A DNA stretch of 64,000 nucleotides from Strigamia acuminata (lineage: Eukaryota; Arthropoda; Chilopoda; Geophilomorpha; Linotaeniidae): positions 4,594,001 through 4,658,000 of the forward strand of contig OX442324.1 in the NCBI GenBank assembly GCA_949358305.1, given 5' to 3'. Positions 45,464 through 59,800 of the stretch are shown piece after piece; position 1 is the stretch's first letter, and every line of letters begins with the position of its first letter. Position numbers and translations under genes: made by a program. The notes below the pieces were generated by a model. It was given only the letters and a program-made list of their open reading frames with translations. It had not been told where the DNA came from and made no database searches.

Positions 45464-48400
45464 TTAAAGAGGTCGTTTCTCCATACTTGGCTCTAAAAAA
45501 ATAAATCCATCAATCCAAACATTGGGTTTATCTAACATGTTTTGCCACAATTCAATTTCGTCACCCCGCGAATCTAACCAATCGACTTCTTTGCCTTGAA
45601 ATCGACCTAACGAAACGAAACGAAACAGAAACAAATACATAAGTAAAACTATTTCCAACCAACACATTAAATCATTTTTATTTACCTGATCCCAGACTGA
45701 GTCGAACCCCCCCAAGAAAATCGTTGCTCGTTAACCGATCGTAGTCCCAAACGGTGAGTTCGAGACATCGTTCGCGTAAATCGTCAATATCCACGTCGTC
45801 ATATACAAATGTGTGATTCCATTTCGGATTGCAATTCTTTTTGACGACCTGCGTCTTCTGTTTGCTATTTTTACTCTTGTCGGGCAGCAAATAACTGTCA
45901 AATAATAAATTTATCAAAATTTCATACAAAAAAAAACCTGTAATTTAAAAATAGAAAAATACCATTTGCAAAACGGATCTGAAGTGCCATTAGATCTGAC
46001 GGCGGTTAAATTTCTTGCTTCTTTAACGAGAACGTGTAATTTTCCCTTTCCCAGCTTTCCTTTCTTCTGCGTTGTCACGTCGAGAGGAACATATTTGAGC
46101 GCTATAACAAGCTCACCCTTGTACGACAACACTTCTTCGGGTGGTCCTAACTACAAACAATTGATTGTAAATCAAATATTATTTCCACCAAATATACAAT
46201 ATTGCCAACGTACACGTTCTTGCAACAGATACCATTTCGGTGTACTGTCATCGTCAATTACGTCATAACCTAAAGGAAGCATTACTTCGCCCAGAAAGTC
46301 ATTTCGTCCAAACATGTCGCTGTGCCAAACCGTCAACCATAAAGTTCGAGTTTCAAGTTCGCTGATCGTGACGAAAAACTAGTCAAAATCAAAATCGGTT
46401 ATATCATTTCATTTCTCGTAATTGAAATTGTAATCGAGATTAACTACCCGTAAAACTTCATCAAATGTAGGATTCAGTGTGTGTTTCTTCACCTTTGTTT
46501 TCCTTTTTCCACTTTTTGATTTGTCAGGTAATAAATAAACTTTAACATAACTAGAAAATAATTCAAATCGCAATTAAACAACCAAATCAAACTTGTTAGC
46601 TTCATTCAATTTACGGATCAGATCGATTTCTTTTGATATCAACTGGAGCTAAATCTCGGCATTTTTTCACGTGAACTTCCAATGCACCCAATTTGAAATT
46701 GTATCCCAATCCAAAGAGAACTTCGCCTCTCACGTCCACCGTCCCGTATCGTCCTCCACCTGCAGCGCTGTACACGCTCGTCATGCTATCACTGCGATTC
46801 TGCGGATAAAATTGATAAGTAAGCAATTAGAAATTGATCATTTTTACTAAATCGAGTACTCCTAAAGACGAAAGACTGCTTCTGGTCTTGTGCAGTGCCA
46901 CCAAACGGTCAATATCTTCTTCTGGCACACTTTCCTTGTCTGATGTGTTTTGGCTACACAAACTACTTCTTCCAGATGGATTTGATTGAATGGATTGAGA
47001 AACAATCTACATTTGAAAAAATAAAAATAAAATAAATAAATAAACAGACACAATTTTCACAGGTCAAACACCTCCCAATTGATTGAGTACTGCACATTCG
47101 ACATCACTTAATCGAACATTAAGTACCATCAAAAAAAAAACGTTAAATAGCTCAATTTTCCAACTTACATCTGCTGTATCACTAACAGAAATCTGCGGAA
47201 TGGGCACGCCTCCACCTTTGGCAGTTTTAGCAAACTTTGTCAGACTTTTTGAATCAGTCGACGCCCCACTGTCTTCAGCTAAATAATTCAAAAGAAAATC
47301 GATTTTAATTTGCATAATAAAATTTTAAAAAAATAAAATAAAAAAAATAAAAATATATATATAAATAGAAATAATAATAAAAAAAATAATAAAATTAAAA
47401 TATATTTTTTTAAAAAAAAATGAAAGCATAAACAAATGCCAACCTTGACTATCTGCATCAAAAGCGGAACCATCAGACGACTTATCTACATCCGATTTGA
47501 TACTTTTTCGCTCTAATATTTCTTCCTCACTCACACCATTTGTAGTAACCACAATCTGACTCGTCCTAGCTCCATTTTTGCTCAAGTGTAAAATTTCAAA
47601 CCTCTCAGATTTTGTCTCTTCATAGGCAACCTCATTTTTAGCCCTAAGACACCTCAAACATGGGAAGCACAAACATGCAAAGAGTCCAGGTGCAGCGCAG
47701 TTATCAGGTTGCATCTTCTAGAACCAGAACCAGAACTAAAACTTAAATTGACGTACACAGCTCACCTCCATTTTGAATTATTTGTTATCAAGTAGCAATT
47801 CTGGGTAAAAATTATACAGCTGTTATCTGCAATAACCAATTATGTCAACTGGCAACTCCAATATGCAGAAAGGGGAGACTGTAAATTACTAACAGGAAAA
47901 CGACATTCAAGTTAAACAATATATCCATTCCTATTCCTTTGTTCTTAACATCCCCTTGTTATTTTTTTTTGAAATTTGCATCATGTTTGTACTGAATAGT
48001 GAATACCATTTCACTTGTTCGTCCTCCTCCTTTTTTCCTCCGCCAGATAAGAGTATAGGAGGAAATTTCATGCTGATATTGAACTTATTTTCCTTTTAAA
48101 TTGCAGGCCTTGAACTGCCATAAGTTATACAAACAAGTGGTATATCTTGTGTGTTGGTATTTTTATCTCCGCAAAATTATTTTCAATTTGGGGTGAAGCA
48201 GGATGCAGGATACAATACACAGAAAATATTCAGTTATCACTTTGAAAGGAAATATGGTTTTTGCATAACAAAGTGTCAAGACTGCATAACAAAACGAAAA
48301 GGCCAAAATGTTGTAAATAAAAATAATTGAAATGAAAATGAAAACGGAAACTTTTGTTTCTTTTCAAAGGTCATTTGCACAGGATATGTCAATTGATTGT

Positions 48401-51400
48401 CGGACATTTTAAATGCCAAACAGAGTGGTGAAAATAGTTCTAGAAATTTTGTGCCACTGAAAGGTACAAAATATTTGATTGCAAGTGACCTCTGGTGAAT
48501 TAATAAAAGACAATGAAATAAAATTCAGTTGAAATTTACTGCAGCCCAGCTGCAAAAACTGAAAATTTCAAAATTGTTATTACAAAAATAGCTGCTTTTG
48601 AAATATTTAAAAAAAATAAGAATAATTAAAGATAAATCTAGAACAGTTCCTGAAAATTTAAATTCTAGAACTTAATTTTCCAGTTTATAAAATGATGCCA
48701 CTAGAGGGTTAGCTAAATCGTTTTAACATTGTTTGAACAATCCAAAACAATGTCAAACTCTTTGTAGCAAACTCTCTACTGTCAAACTTACCTCTGAAGT
48801 TGTTGCAATTAAGATTTCAGAAAAATCTCCAAATAAATCCTAGTCCGAAAGACTTGTGACCAACTTTGTGTCTCCAGCAAACCTTACACTTCTATTTATA
48901 TTTACTAGTTCCCAAGGCATTAGCAGAACATTGTGTTGAATATATCAAGTTTTTTCATCACACAATTTAAGTCAGTGGTTCTTAACCTTTTCGAAGTCCC
49001 GCACCCCTCAGATTCTCAAAATACTTCCTCGCATCCCCAAGAAAAATATCTTTCATTTTTTCCCGCACAATGAAAATTGCTCATCCCCTACTGTAAAAAC
49101 ACGAACTAAAAAGTGTTATTTAGTGTCCTGAAAATCTGCAAGGGTTAAATAATGTTTTTTAAGGTTAAAAACCACTGATTTAAGTGAAGGCATGTGTCAC
49201 ATGTACAGTCGTGGACAAAAAAAAACTTCCCTTCCAGTTTAGCTGTTTTAAGTTTGTCTATCATTATTTGCCCGGTCTATCTTTTAATACTGTTGTTAGG
49301 GCAAGACAAGAGACCGGGTCAAGATTGATGTCATTGAATCTCAATGCCACCTGGTAAATAAAATTAAAACAGCTAAACTGACGGGAAGTTTTTTGTGTCC
49401 ACGACTGTACACTTTAGCTGCATTATTTATAGTGAGATAAAATCATACTTTCCTAATATGTATTAATTGAAATGAAAACAAAGTAAACAAACTTGTTATT
49501 ACCTGTCCAAGAGCGGACTTCTCTTCTACTGAGTGATTCCCCACGTCCTTTCAAGGAGTCCTGGAGGACAACTGTAGTTGGTGGTGTGTTAGTCAAGAAA
49601 TTCTCTGCTGAGTTCTTATGTAAGAAAGATACATTGGCAGACAAATCACGAGGAAGGGTTAATGCTTTACGGGTTTGCGGAGGAGGCTCTGGTAATAAAG
49701 TACCAATTGGACCAGATTTTGTCATAGTGGAATACTGAACAGAAGATGCTTGCCCACTCCGTCTGTCAAGTTGATTGTCTGACAAGTTGAATGCAGAACT
49801 CTTGGGACGGATCAAAGAATCTTGCGAAGACGGTGTACTTGTTTTCGGTGCCAGTGGATTGAGAAACATGTAATCTTGAGGTAGTGGATCAGCTGACATG
49901 GCCCTTGTTGCAGGTTTCATTTGATTCTCCATCCACAACTGCAACGACGATCTAAAATCGATTTTGTCTTTGGCATGTGCAATTTCGCCGGATTCAAGAA
50001 TCTCCGTGTGAAAAGAGGACCGGTAATCCGGTGGACCTTTTGCTTCGCACACTTCGTTTTCCTTGAAAGGTATATCCACTGCTACAAATCCATAAGTCTT
50101 CCGAAGAGTCACCGGTGCTCCTTTGACGCTGTCTGCAAAATCTCCGCACGGCGAATGTGCCACTCGCTCCGGTGTACTTCCCAAGGCTTCGCAGGAACCG
50201 CGCAAAACGAGTGAAGATTGCGATGAACATATGTTGGAAGACGATCCTATCATTGATGTCCTGGTGCTGCTGGGCTTGCTGTCCAAATCCTCTTCCGATA
50301 TGCATTGCAACGTGTCGCTGCTGGACGACTTCATGCTTCCTAGCAGATGTCTTGCACGAATTGGTCTGATTTCCCCGTCACGTTCCTTACTCGCCAATTC
50401 TTCGTGTTTAAACTTCTCTTCGTCCACCACCATGCTTTGCCACACTTCGTATTCGTTGTTGATACCTTGAGTGACAAAATATTGTAAGTCAAGAACGCCG
50501 CGCTCGGACAACGATTTCAAGTTACTACCATCAGCGAGCAAGCAATCGCTTTTGCCAGCCTTGGTATTTTCGCTCAGCTTGCAAGCAGGGAAAAGCGACG
50601 CAGAAGTATTGAACGTATTAAGCGATAAGTTGTCGTCGATGATCGTTCGCTCACATGTGCCCAATTTTGGCGCACAACTTTTGCTCTTTAATTCTTTGGT
50701 TTTCTTATTTAATGCAGGACTTGCCGTGTCATCCGATTCCACCGACAGTTCAGTGTCAGTTGGACTATCTTCGGATTCGTAATTTGTAGAACTGGAACAT
50801 ACGCTTTGTTCGTCGCTGTGAAATGGTTGCTTGGCCAACCACCTTGTGATGTCCGCGTGCAAACTTCCAACAAAAGGTCTGCTGCTTCCGTCATGACTGC
50901 CGTGTGTTTGAAAGACAGGTTTTGGTTCTATCCGAGAACCCATCCACGAAGAACTGCTAGAACTGCTATTGTTTCTTTTGACTCTTGTTGACAAGGACGA
51001 CTCGCTGCTGGCGTGAACTTCTCTCATAAGCGATGTCAACCTTTCTCGAATGTGCTGCACAGCTTGAAGAGTTGTTGACCTTTGAGATCTCGTGGAAGCT
51101 GGCGACTGATTCCCCTGATGTTGTTCGTTATCGCTTCCTGCTTGTTCCGCCATTCGACCAAGTGATGTCATTAATTTTTCATATATGTAAATAGTCTCTC
51201 TCGTAAATGGTGAATTGGCATCTTCGCGAAGCGGATCGTCAAAGTCGGGAACTCCATCAACTTCAATTGTGCTTGGATTTTCTAACGCGTTATTTGCATC
51301 CTTCGGCCAATGGAGCCGTAAATCATCATTGCTCCTCAAACTACTTCTTAAACTTCGCCTTAAGAGGGTCAAACGACTTGGCCCGTCGTGCTCACTGCTA

Positions 51401-53857
51401 TTGTAATCCGAAGACTCATAAGAATCGCTGTAATAATCAGTGCTACTTAATTCTTCAACAATTTCTTTCACAGTTGCATCAATTCCAGGAACGGTCTTCA
51501 TCAGCTTTGTTAATTCAGTTTCAAACATTTCTAATTCTGGAGGCTTTGCCCTCGGCAGCAATGGACTTCCATTCATTTTCACTGCCAAACCCCGTGTGAT
51601 CTGATCCATCAACTGTCCAACTATATATCTCGTCTCATCGTCCGAAGTGGACCCTTCTCTGACCACCTTCGTCTTGCTACCATCTGCATCTAACATTTTA
51701 TTCATATTTTCTTCCATTCCATACATGGTGAACTCTTTTTCACTTAAAGCTTCAGTGGAATCTTTAAGTAAGTCATCCGAGCTGCCAATAAAACCACTAT
51801 CTCTGCTTTGTTGTTTTCTGTCCAATCCAATGCTCTTTGTTTTGTCTATACTGCTTGCACCACCAACTACAATGCCATCTGGCAGTGGTGTTACAAAATT
51901 ACTGCTAGACTCCATTTTTAACTGCTCAGATAGGAATTCTTTACTTTTTTCATTATTTTTATTCTTGCCAGTTTCTGAAGTTGCTTCACTGTCTTTAACT
52001 TGTACAACTGACAGACCCTTCTTCTGGCGCTTAATTGTATCAAAGCCTTCGTTTTTATCGAATGGAGCAACACATTCATCGTTTCCGTTTTCATCGCTCA
52101 GTGTAGAAGATGAATTGTCACTATCGACTTGTCCCACATCTTGAGACGTAGACGACATTTCACTTCCAACACTGTCAGTTCTTAGAATTCCTTTGGATCG
52201 TCCAGAAACTTTTCGCTTGGATATTTGATTGTTTTCACCGTCCCCTTCACTTTCACTCATGTTTTCTTCAAAGGGAATATATTTGTCAATTCCTAAAAAT
52301 CCAGTCATAAAATACTTTTCCAATCTTGAAGAAGCCAATTCAGCAGGATCGATATCTTCGTCAATTTTATCAATCCCTTCGCTGCAAACAGATCCTGATG
52401 TTTCCGAATAAGAGTCGCTCGCTTCGCTTTCTTCGGCAAGAGATTTTCTTTTCGAACTTAAAGCCAAAAGAGAATTGCCAATTGTGAAACTGAAGTATTT
52501 TTCCAAATCTGTTTCATCGGCCACTTGTGGGGGGGAGTTTGTTTTTTTCCTGGCTTTTTCACTGTGGTCACTCTCTTCACAACTCTCTTCAATAATAGTA
52601 TGAAGACTGAAGTCAATGGCACGGCTGAAGCCTCGAAGTTCCTCTTCGGCATCAAAACTTGCTTCGTCCGATGATACCGAATCGCTGAAAGTCGTGTCGG
52701 AATCCTCAATCGATTCATCCTGTTTTTCAGTTTCAGATTCCCATTGATCCAATGTGCTCTCAGATTGTGTCTCCGACATAATTTCCATCTCCAAACTGGT
52801 TGGTCCATCTTCTGCAATTTGAACAGTCATGCCACCTAGGCTATGTACAAAATAGTTTTCTAGTGCAGATGTTGTGTGATCTGCTGAATCATCATTTGCT
52901 AATTGATTAATTTCGTCCAAAACATCCACTTCTGAGGTAGATTTTAAGTCGTCTTCAACACAGACTTTATCGTCCAATTTTTCAGTCATTTCATCAGGTT
53001 CAATCTCTTTGTCAATTGTTTCATTTAGATCGTTATTAATTTCTTCTTCTTCATTAATTATGCTCTCACTTTGTACAGAAGGAACAGTTTCATCAGTGGT
53101 TTGTGATCGAGTCTCTTCACTAATCTCCTTAAGTTCATTTTCGTTGAAACTGTGTTGATCAATATCTTGTTTTTGCTCACAACCAACAACCTTCAAATCA
53201 GTCGCCAACACACTCAGCAGAATATTTGTTGACATATCAGTTGCTAATGTGAGCAATAATTCTTGTAATTCCATATTCCTTTCACCCTCCTCTTCAAAAC
53301 TCATTTCTTGTTTGGCCTCAGTTTTTATTTGCTGTAATTCTGACTCATGTTTACATTCGTTATCAACAATTCCTGCCGTGTGACCTTTAGCTGGTACATC
53401 AAGTTCATGGCTAATCAAACAGTTATTTTCACACTTTTCAATATCAATATCTATTTCTATTTCACCAAGTGTTTTCTGTACCACACCTTCGCTTATCATT
53501 TCAGTATTAATCACATTGTCAGTTTCTATTTCACCCAATTTCATTTCAATTTCATCCGAATTGAGTAAATCTTCGCAACAAACAACGTCATCATCACCAC
53601 CTGAATAAACAGCAGTTAAATCTTCCTCCGGAGTATTATTTTTGTCATCAGCTTCATTTGATTCTTCTTGTTCGTGACCTTTGTCTTCAATTATCTCTCT
53701 CTCCAAATTCAAATCTAATTCCGCAATAACTTCACAAGTTGTAGCAGAACATTCGATGATGGTTTGATCGATTGATTTATCAGCAGACTCTTCACCTATT
53801 TCAACGACAGCAATCTCATTAATGTCATTCTTATCACCACCACTAATAAAAGATTGT

Positions 53858-53890
<33 letters not shown>

Positions 53891-56800
53891 ATATATTCAC
53901 ATTCAACAGCTGGCGTTAATTGACAGCTCAATTCACCCTCAGATAAAGCGTCCTCATCTATTACGCTATCACAACTTAAATCCAACTCCGGATTAACATC
54001 AGGAGTAATAATTTCAACGTCTGTTTCATCTTTCTCACTTTTCTTCCCGTCACTACAGATGAAAGGTTGTGTAGTGCTTTCGCAATCGACATCTGGTGTC
54101 AACTGACAGCTGAGTCCACCCTCAGAAAATGTTCCCAAAGACATCGTGTCGTCATCGACATTACAATGAACGCTTTGTGTTTCCGTTAAATCTACCATAG
54201 CTGCATCATCTCCAGAGTTCATACAATAGTCCCAACCTTGCGAAACAACTGTCGATTTCATTACAGAAGTTTCACCAACAATGTTCACACCATTTTCCAC
54301 GTAACTACAAACTGCCATTCCACTGCCCTCGTCGTCCAGCCTGGGATCGTTCAAGTCTTTATCGGTCCATCCGGAAACTTGAAGTAAAATTGCTTGTTTC
54401 TCCAGTTCGACCACAGCTGCAGCATCGTCATCACAGATATTAGTTACATAAGGTGCAACAGCTTGCACGTTCACGTCGGGCAGCGGACGAGATGGACGGC
54501 TGATTACGGATGAAAAACAATGCGACACGCTCACTTCTTCCACGCTTCTTTCGCTGCTCGAGCGCGTCGAATCGGACCGAACAAAATATCGATTCACATG
54601 TTGCGCTATAAACTGCTTGGTACCGCTCGACTCAACAGTCACTTCCTTCCCACCGGCAGTCGTAGCCAACACGTGGTCAGTGGTCTCCATTTCGTCCACG
54701 CTGTGCGTAGGGCTGAAACTTTCCACGATTTCCTGGTACGAGGCCGAAGTCGAGGTCTCCGACGGCAAAATGCTGACGACGGTGGCTCCGTCCTGATGCG
54801 AGACCGTCTCCGTGGTCGAAATTCGCAGCGTGTGCTCGTTACTCACGTCCACTTCCTGCGAACCGAGTTTGACGCAAGCGTTGTTGTCCCTGTCCTCCGA
54901 CTTCTCGTCGATGAAGAGCAACACGTCGCTGTCGTCCAGGATGGACACGCGCGGCGAGCTGTTGGCGGACGACGTGCCCACGACGCTGCCGTCCAGGGAA
55001 TTAAGGCCGGAACTCTTTGAAGACGAAGAACTGATAAAAACCAACTTGTAATCATCACTTTCGGGGATGCATTTATCAGCACTTATTCCCAGCACAATGT
55101 CACTGTTCGAGTCAAAGCTTCGAGTAACGTGCACCAGATCTTCCTCGAACTCGAGCGCGGCCGCATGAACGTCTTCGAAGCTGCACTTGAATCCTCCGAA
55201 CAAATTATCGGCGAACAAATTATTTCTCTGCTGGTTCCTCTCGGGGCTCCTGAGTCGGCCGCCTCTCTCCGACGACTCCCTCTGGCTGCGCCGAATCCGC
55301 TTGACGACCGGGGACCCTGTCGGAGTCTTTCGATGAGTACCATCAAGTGACCTGAGTACCAACGAGCCTTCCCAAGGGTTAATGGATGAAGTTAGACCGT
55401 TATCTTCGCAAAAGTTAGAGAGATCAGAAGGCGCACGATCTAATTGTTCAGTATGAAGGAGCGTAAGGGAGCCTCCGAAAATGGAGAAGGGACGGTTAGT
55501 CGGGAAAAGTAAGCCATCACAAGCATCGCTATCGATCAGAGAAGCGGAATATTTGTACGAAGGCATGCTTAGAGAGTGAATTAAACGTGATTTAGTGCGA
55601 GGCAATGAGTGTGCACCACCTATGCTTCCCCAGCAAACTGCTGGTGCTTGCGGATGCGCTTGCAGAACATCTACAAGTGGGACGGCAAAAAATAAGCACA
55701 AAACAAAACGACTTGGTGCAATCAATCAATCAATCAATCTCTGTGCAAGTATTCTCCGATAGAAAGAAAGAGGGCACACTTAAAAATCAACAAACACAAC
55801 AACATCAATTGAGCATCGGCAAACGAAACTTACCACTGATCGCCGACATTTTCTTCTCCTTCTCCCTCTTTTTCCGCACCATCACTTTACGGAAGACAAC
55901 TTCATTATTAAATTCATTGTCACTGCCTTCGGAAGCAGTACCAGACTCTACTCCTGGATCCCTCCAATCATTCTTGTTGCTGCTCACACCACTACTTTGC
56001 CTGGATATGCCACTCGACTTGGATGTTCTCGGCGAGCCTTGGTTGTCGAACCCCGAGTCGAACATCTCCGCGTTCCTGGCCGCAGTCAGTGGATGCTGCG
56101 TCGTCGTGTAGCCCGAATCTTGAGATTCGCTGCTGTTGTGGCGCTCGCTCTCGGTCGGCGACGTGTGTTTCAAGATCGGTGAGCGCTGCAACGGACTCCG
56201 GTTCGGACTCGAAGTGCGGGATGTCGACTCGACACCGCTTCTAGGGGCGGGAGTTGGTAGTGATTTTAAACAACGAGGTGCAGGACTCGGTGCAGGACTC
56301 GGGGCAGTGGTCGTAGGGGCCGTGACGGTCGTGACGGTCGTGACGGTCGACGGGTCAGGATCGGGTTCGGGCTCGGGCTCGGTTGCTGGATTGTCTGACA
56401 CGGCGGTCACGCCGCTTCTCGGACTTTCACTGGCTTTCTGTGATGTGGCAATGTTTCGTGACGATGGACGTGCAGGGGCTGTGATGGGTGGTTGGGGGAC
56501 GCGGATGACGGCCGACGCCATTCTCGGGGAGGATTGTTGGTTGCCAGATCTTGACGGTGCTTCCATCATTCCACGCCGAGACGTCAGTTTCCGCGAATTG
56601 TATACCTGTTGTTCATTCAATTTGGGCAAATGTCGTGTGATGTGAGAAGGACCGGCTTGTCTCGGCGTTTCCTTCACCGCTCCTGATGTATCGATATCTC
56701 TTCTGAATCCATCAGCTGTGCAAGCAATTAAAGTAATAAGTTTAATTAAATCTCAACGGAATGGCATCTTTTCAGATTGTGCACAAAATAACAATTTTTT

Positions 56801-59800
56801 TCAATCAAGAAATAATTAATTAATTAATTATTTAATTTAATTTAATTTAATCCAGTCGAAACCGATACGATTACAAATTTCTCAAATTACAAATCGGTTT
56901 GGATTAATTTACAGATTATTAATTAATTAATTAACTACTTTTTTCATTCCATAAATTTGTGCATACATTACAATTAAGCAGTCACGTCAATCATACGTTC
57001 ATAGTCTTGTAAACACTGCACGCAATACACAAACATCAGATTGTTTAATTTTTCCAAAAATAGCAAAATAAAGCAAAATTTAATGTGCTTGGTTTTACTA
57101 ATTTTTATTTATTTATTTATTTTTTTGTTGACATTTATTATAAAATCCATTTTCTATTTTCGGACCGATTTTCGAAAAACGGGAACAAAACGACCCGATA
57201 ATTTTCGGATTTAACGTCGCACCACAACTTTAATCCGAAAAATATCAGTCGAAGTTTCTGGCCATCCGAACCGATCCGAGTGCATGCCTACCTGAAGTCC
57301 AGGAACGTTTAATCGAGTGTTTGACCAGGTCAGCAGGTGGAATGAAAACCTTGTTGTCGCGCCTTTTACTGGGCCTTCGAACAAACTCGTTCATCCATTC
57401 TCCCGACGCAGCTTGAATCTCCCTGTGCAAAATACAAAGTCCATACATGATTCAAGGTGGTAATAAGACACACAAGCAAAACAAAACGAGAACTTCCATT
57501 TATACGATCAATAAACTCAAAAATATATTTTGCAAAAAACAAAATGTCCACATTTTTTATCATCCCCACACAAAAAAAAATATACACAAAAATATTACCC
57601 CGAAAAAAAAAAAAATTTAATTTAATCTTTAAAAAAAAAAATTTCTTGAAACTAAACTTGCACGTGTAATTGAATCAACAAGAATGTTTCGGTTGGCGCC
57701 AGCTTGATCAGAGTGTGAATTCCAAGCTCACCTGCCGAGATATAAATTTAAGTTTTTAGAAGAGGTCAGTGGGAACAGCTATCCTCCCAACACCCCCTTA
57801 ATTTACATGGGACCGGGCATGAGAAAAAAAAATTAAAGGAATTTGCATCAACAACACAAACGAAAAAAAATTGCAAAATCTGACTCATCAAACTTGAAGA
57901 AAATATCAAAAATTGTTAACAATTGTTATTATTAACAACAATTCTGAGTCATCATCAACTTGAAGAGAAAAAAAACCCAAAAAATCAATTTATTGTTAAC
58001 AACTCTCTTTTTTACCTCAAAAAAAAAAAAAAAAAAAAAAACTAAAAAAAAAAAAAAATCTAAAAATATATAATACATATATTTATAATAAGTGACCTTT
58101 TCAAGCTGTTGTTAGGGTTAAGGTCATGATAGATGAAACTTCAACACACCTGCAAGGCTTATGACTCATTGGACTGAACTCGAGTATAGAGAGAAGAATG
58201 TGATAGTGTTTTTAATTCTCCTATAATATAAGTACCCACTTAACAAATCCGCACTCGAATATGCTGTTATTTAATTAGAAAAAAATGCTTTATAGCAAAG
58301 TAAACACCTTAATTAATTCCACTATGTAATTAATTAGCCAATGAAACGAGCCAACCGATAAGACTTTCATTTCTTAACTAATTAATTTATACTTTCAAAC
58401 ACACACACACCCAAAAAAAATTTTACAAAAAAAAAAACAATAAAAAAATAAAAAAAATAATAATAATAAAAAAAAACATACAACTTTATATCTGTGTTTC
58501 CAACTAACCCCCCCGAAACAACTTGCTCTGTCATGGCGGAGTGAGCAGACAGGTTTCGCTAACCGGGGGGAACCGCTAACTCCAGTTTGCTTCACCTGTT
58601 CGAGTCACCAGTTGAAAGCGGTTTTTTTATGTCAAATATCGAATAAAGTCGGTGAAAAAAAGACGTTTTACGTTCAAAACTTACCATTTTGTCGATTGTA
58701 AATATTGGAATTAAACGGCAGACAAAGAAGTTGATGGGACACCACCGGAGTGAGCGAGCAAAAGCTGAAAGCTTTTACCTGGTCACGCCCCATGGGCTCA
58801 GCAACCTGGCCGCAGGCTAAAATAATCTAGCAAGGTCTGTGAGCTCATTGCTTGCTCACAATCACCTGCAGTGTCCGTCCCGCTTAACACTTTTGCTGAA
58901 TCATTTTATGTCATTTGGAAAACGGTTTTTTCTTCTTCTTTTTCTTCTTCTTATGTATTTTTTTTTTTTTTTTTTTTTATTATTTTTTTTATTTATTTAT
59001 TTTTTTTAATGAAATAAACTTTGAATTCTTATTTCTTTTTAATGTTCATCATCTTCTGGCACATTATAATTTAGCGATTTTAACTTGCTAGAAAAAAGTT
59101 TTGATTTGGGTCAAAACTTTGATCAACTCGAGTTAATATCGTTACGGCACGGTGCAGCCACTAGTCCCAAGCCATAAACGGGGGATCGATTTGCACCGCT
59201 AAGCCTTGAAAATTGTTTATTTATTTATTTATTTATTTATTTATTTCGCTTACATTTGTTTGTGACAGACGACACACATCCACTGATCTCCAGTCTGGCT
59301 GTAGGCTCGACAGGATTTGCAAACTTTGGCTTGACACGAATTACAAATGGCGCCTCGATTCAAAACACGGCCCAAAGTCACACGACATCTACTGCAAGTT
59401 GATTCCGGGTCCAAATCACCTCGAAGAGCGCCTCGTTTCCGCAAGAAATACAATTCACTTTTCAGATGGCTGCAAAAATTGAATAAACAATTTATTAAAT
59501 TCGCTAACATAAATAGGTCACCCGCAACTCCCCTATAATTAGACATTCTTTGTCGAATTAAATTCATTTCAATTGTGTCCACATTTTCATTTTTTAATCT
59601 CTCTAATATGCCTCGCTTTTGAATTTGACGCGATCAAAAACAGATGCTTCATTCGATTTACGAAATAAAATCGATATAATTAATTAATTAATGTCTCAAC
59701 TCACTGCACTTTTTGTTCATCTTTCTTCCTCAAATCTTCGTCTCGTTTTAACACTTGTAAAATCGATTCCCGTTCCTTCTCGGATAAATGACTAAGATCC

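Noticed and set aside
54520-55020. 166-codon plus-strand ORF opposite the bitesize giant exon
   Set aside because: Shadow ORF in the GC-richer part of exon 5; composition is Arg/His-rich as expected for antisense of Ser/Asp codons.
59480-59600. Open minus-strand frame ([13 protein letters not shown]...) as an extra bitesize exon between exons 1 and 2
   Set aside because: No good acceptor/donor pair keeps the frame. Joining 59705 directly to 59469 gives the expected Slp homology helix, and the exon total is then divisible by three without it.
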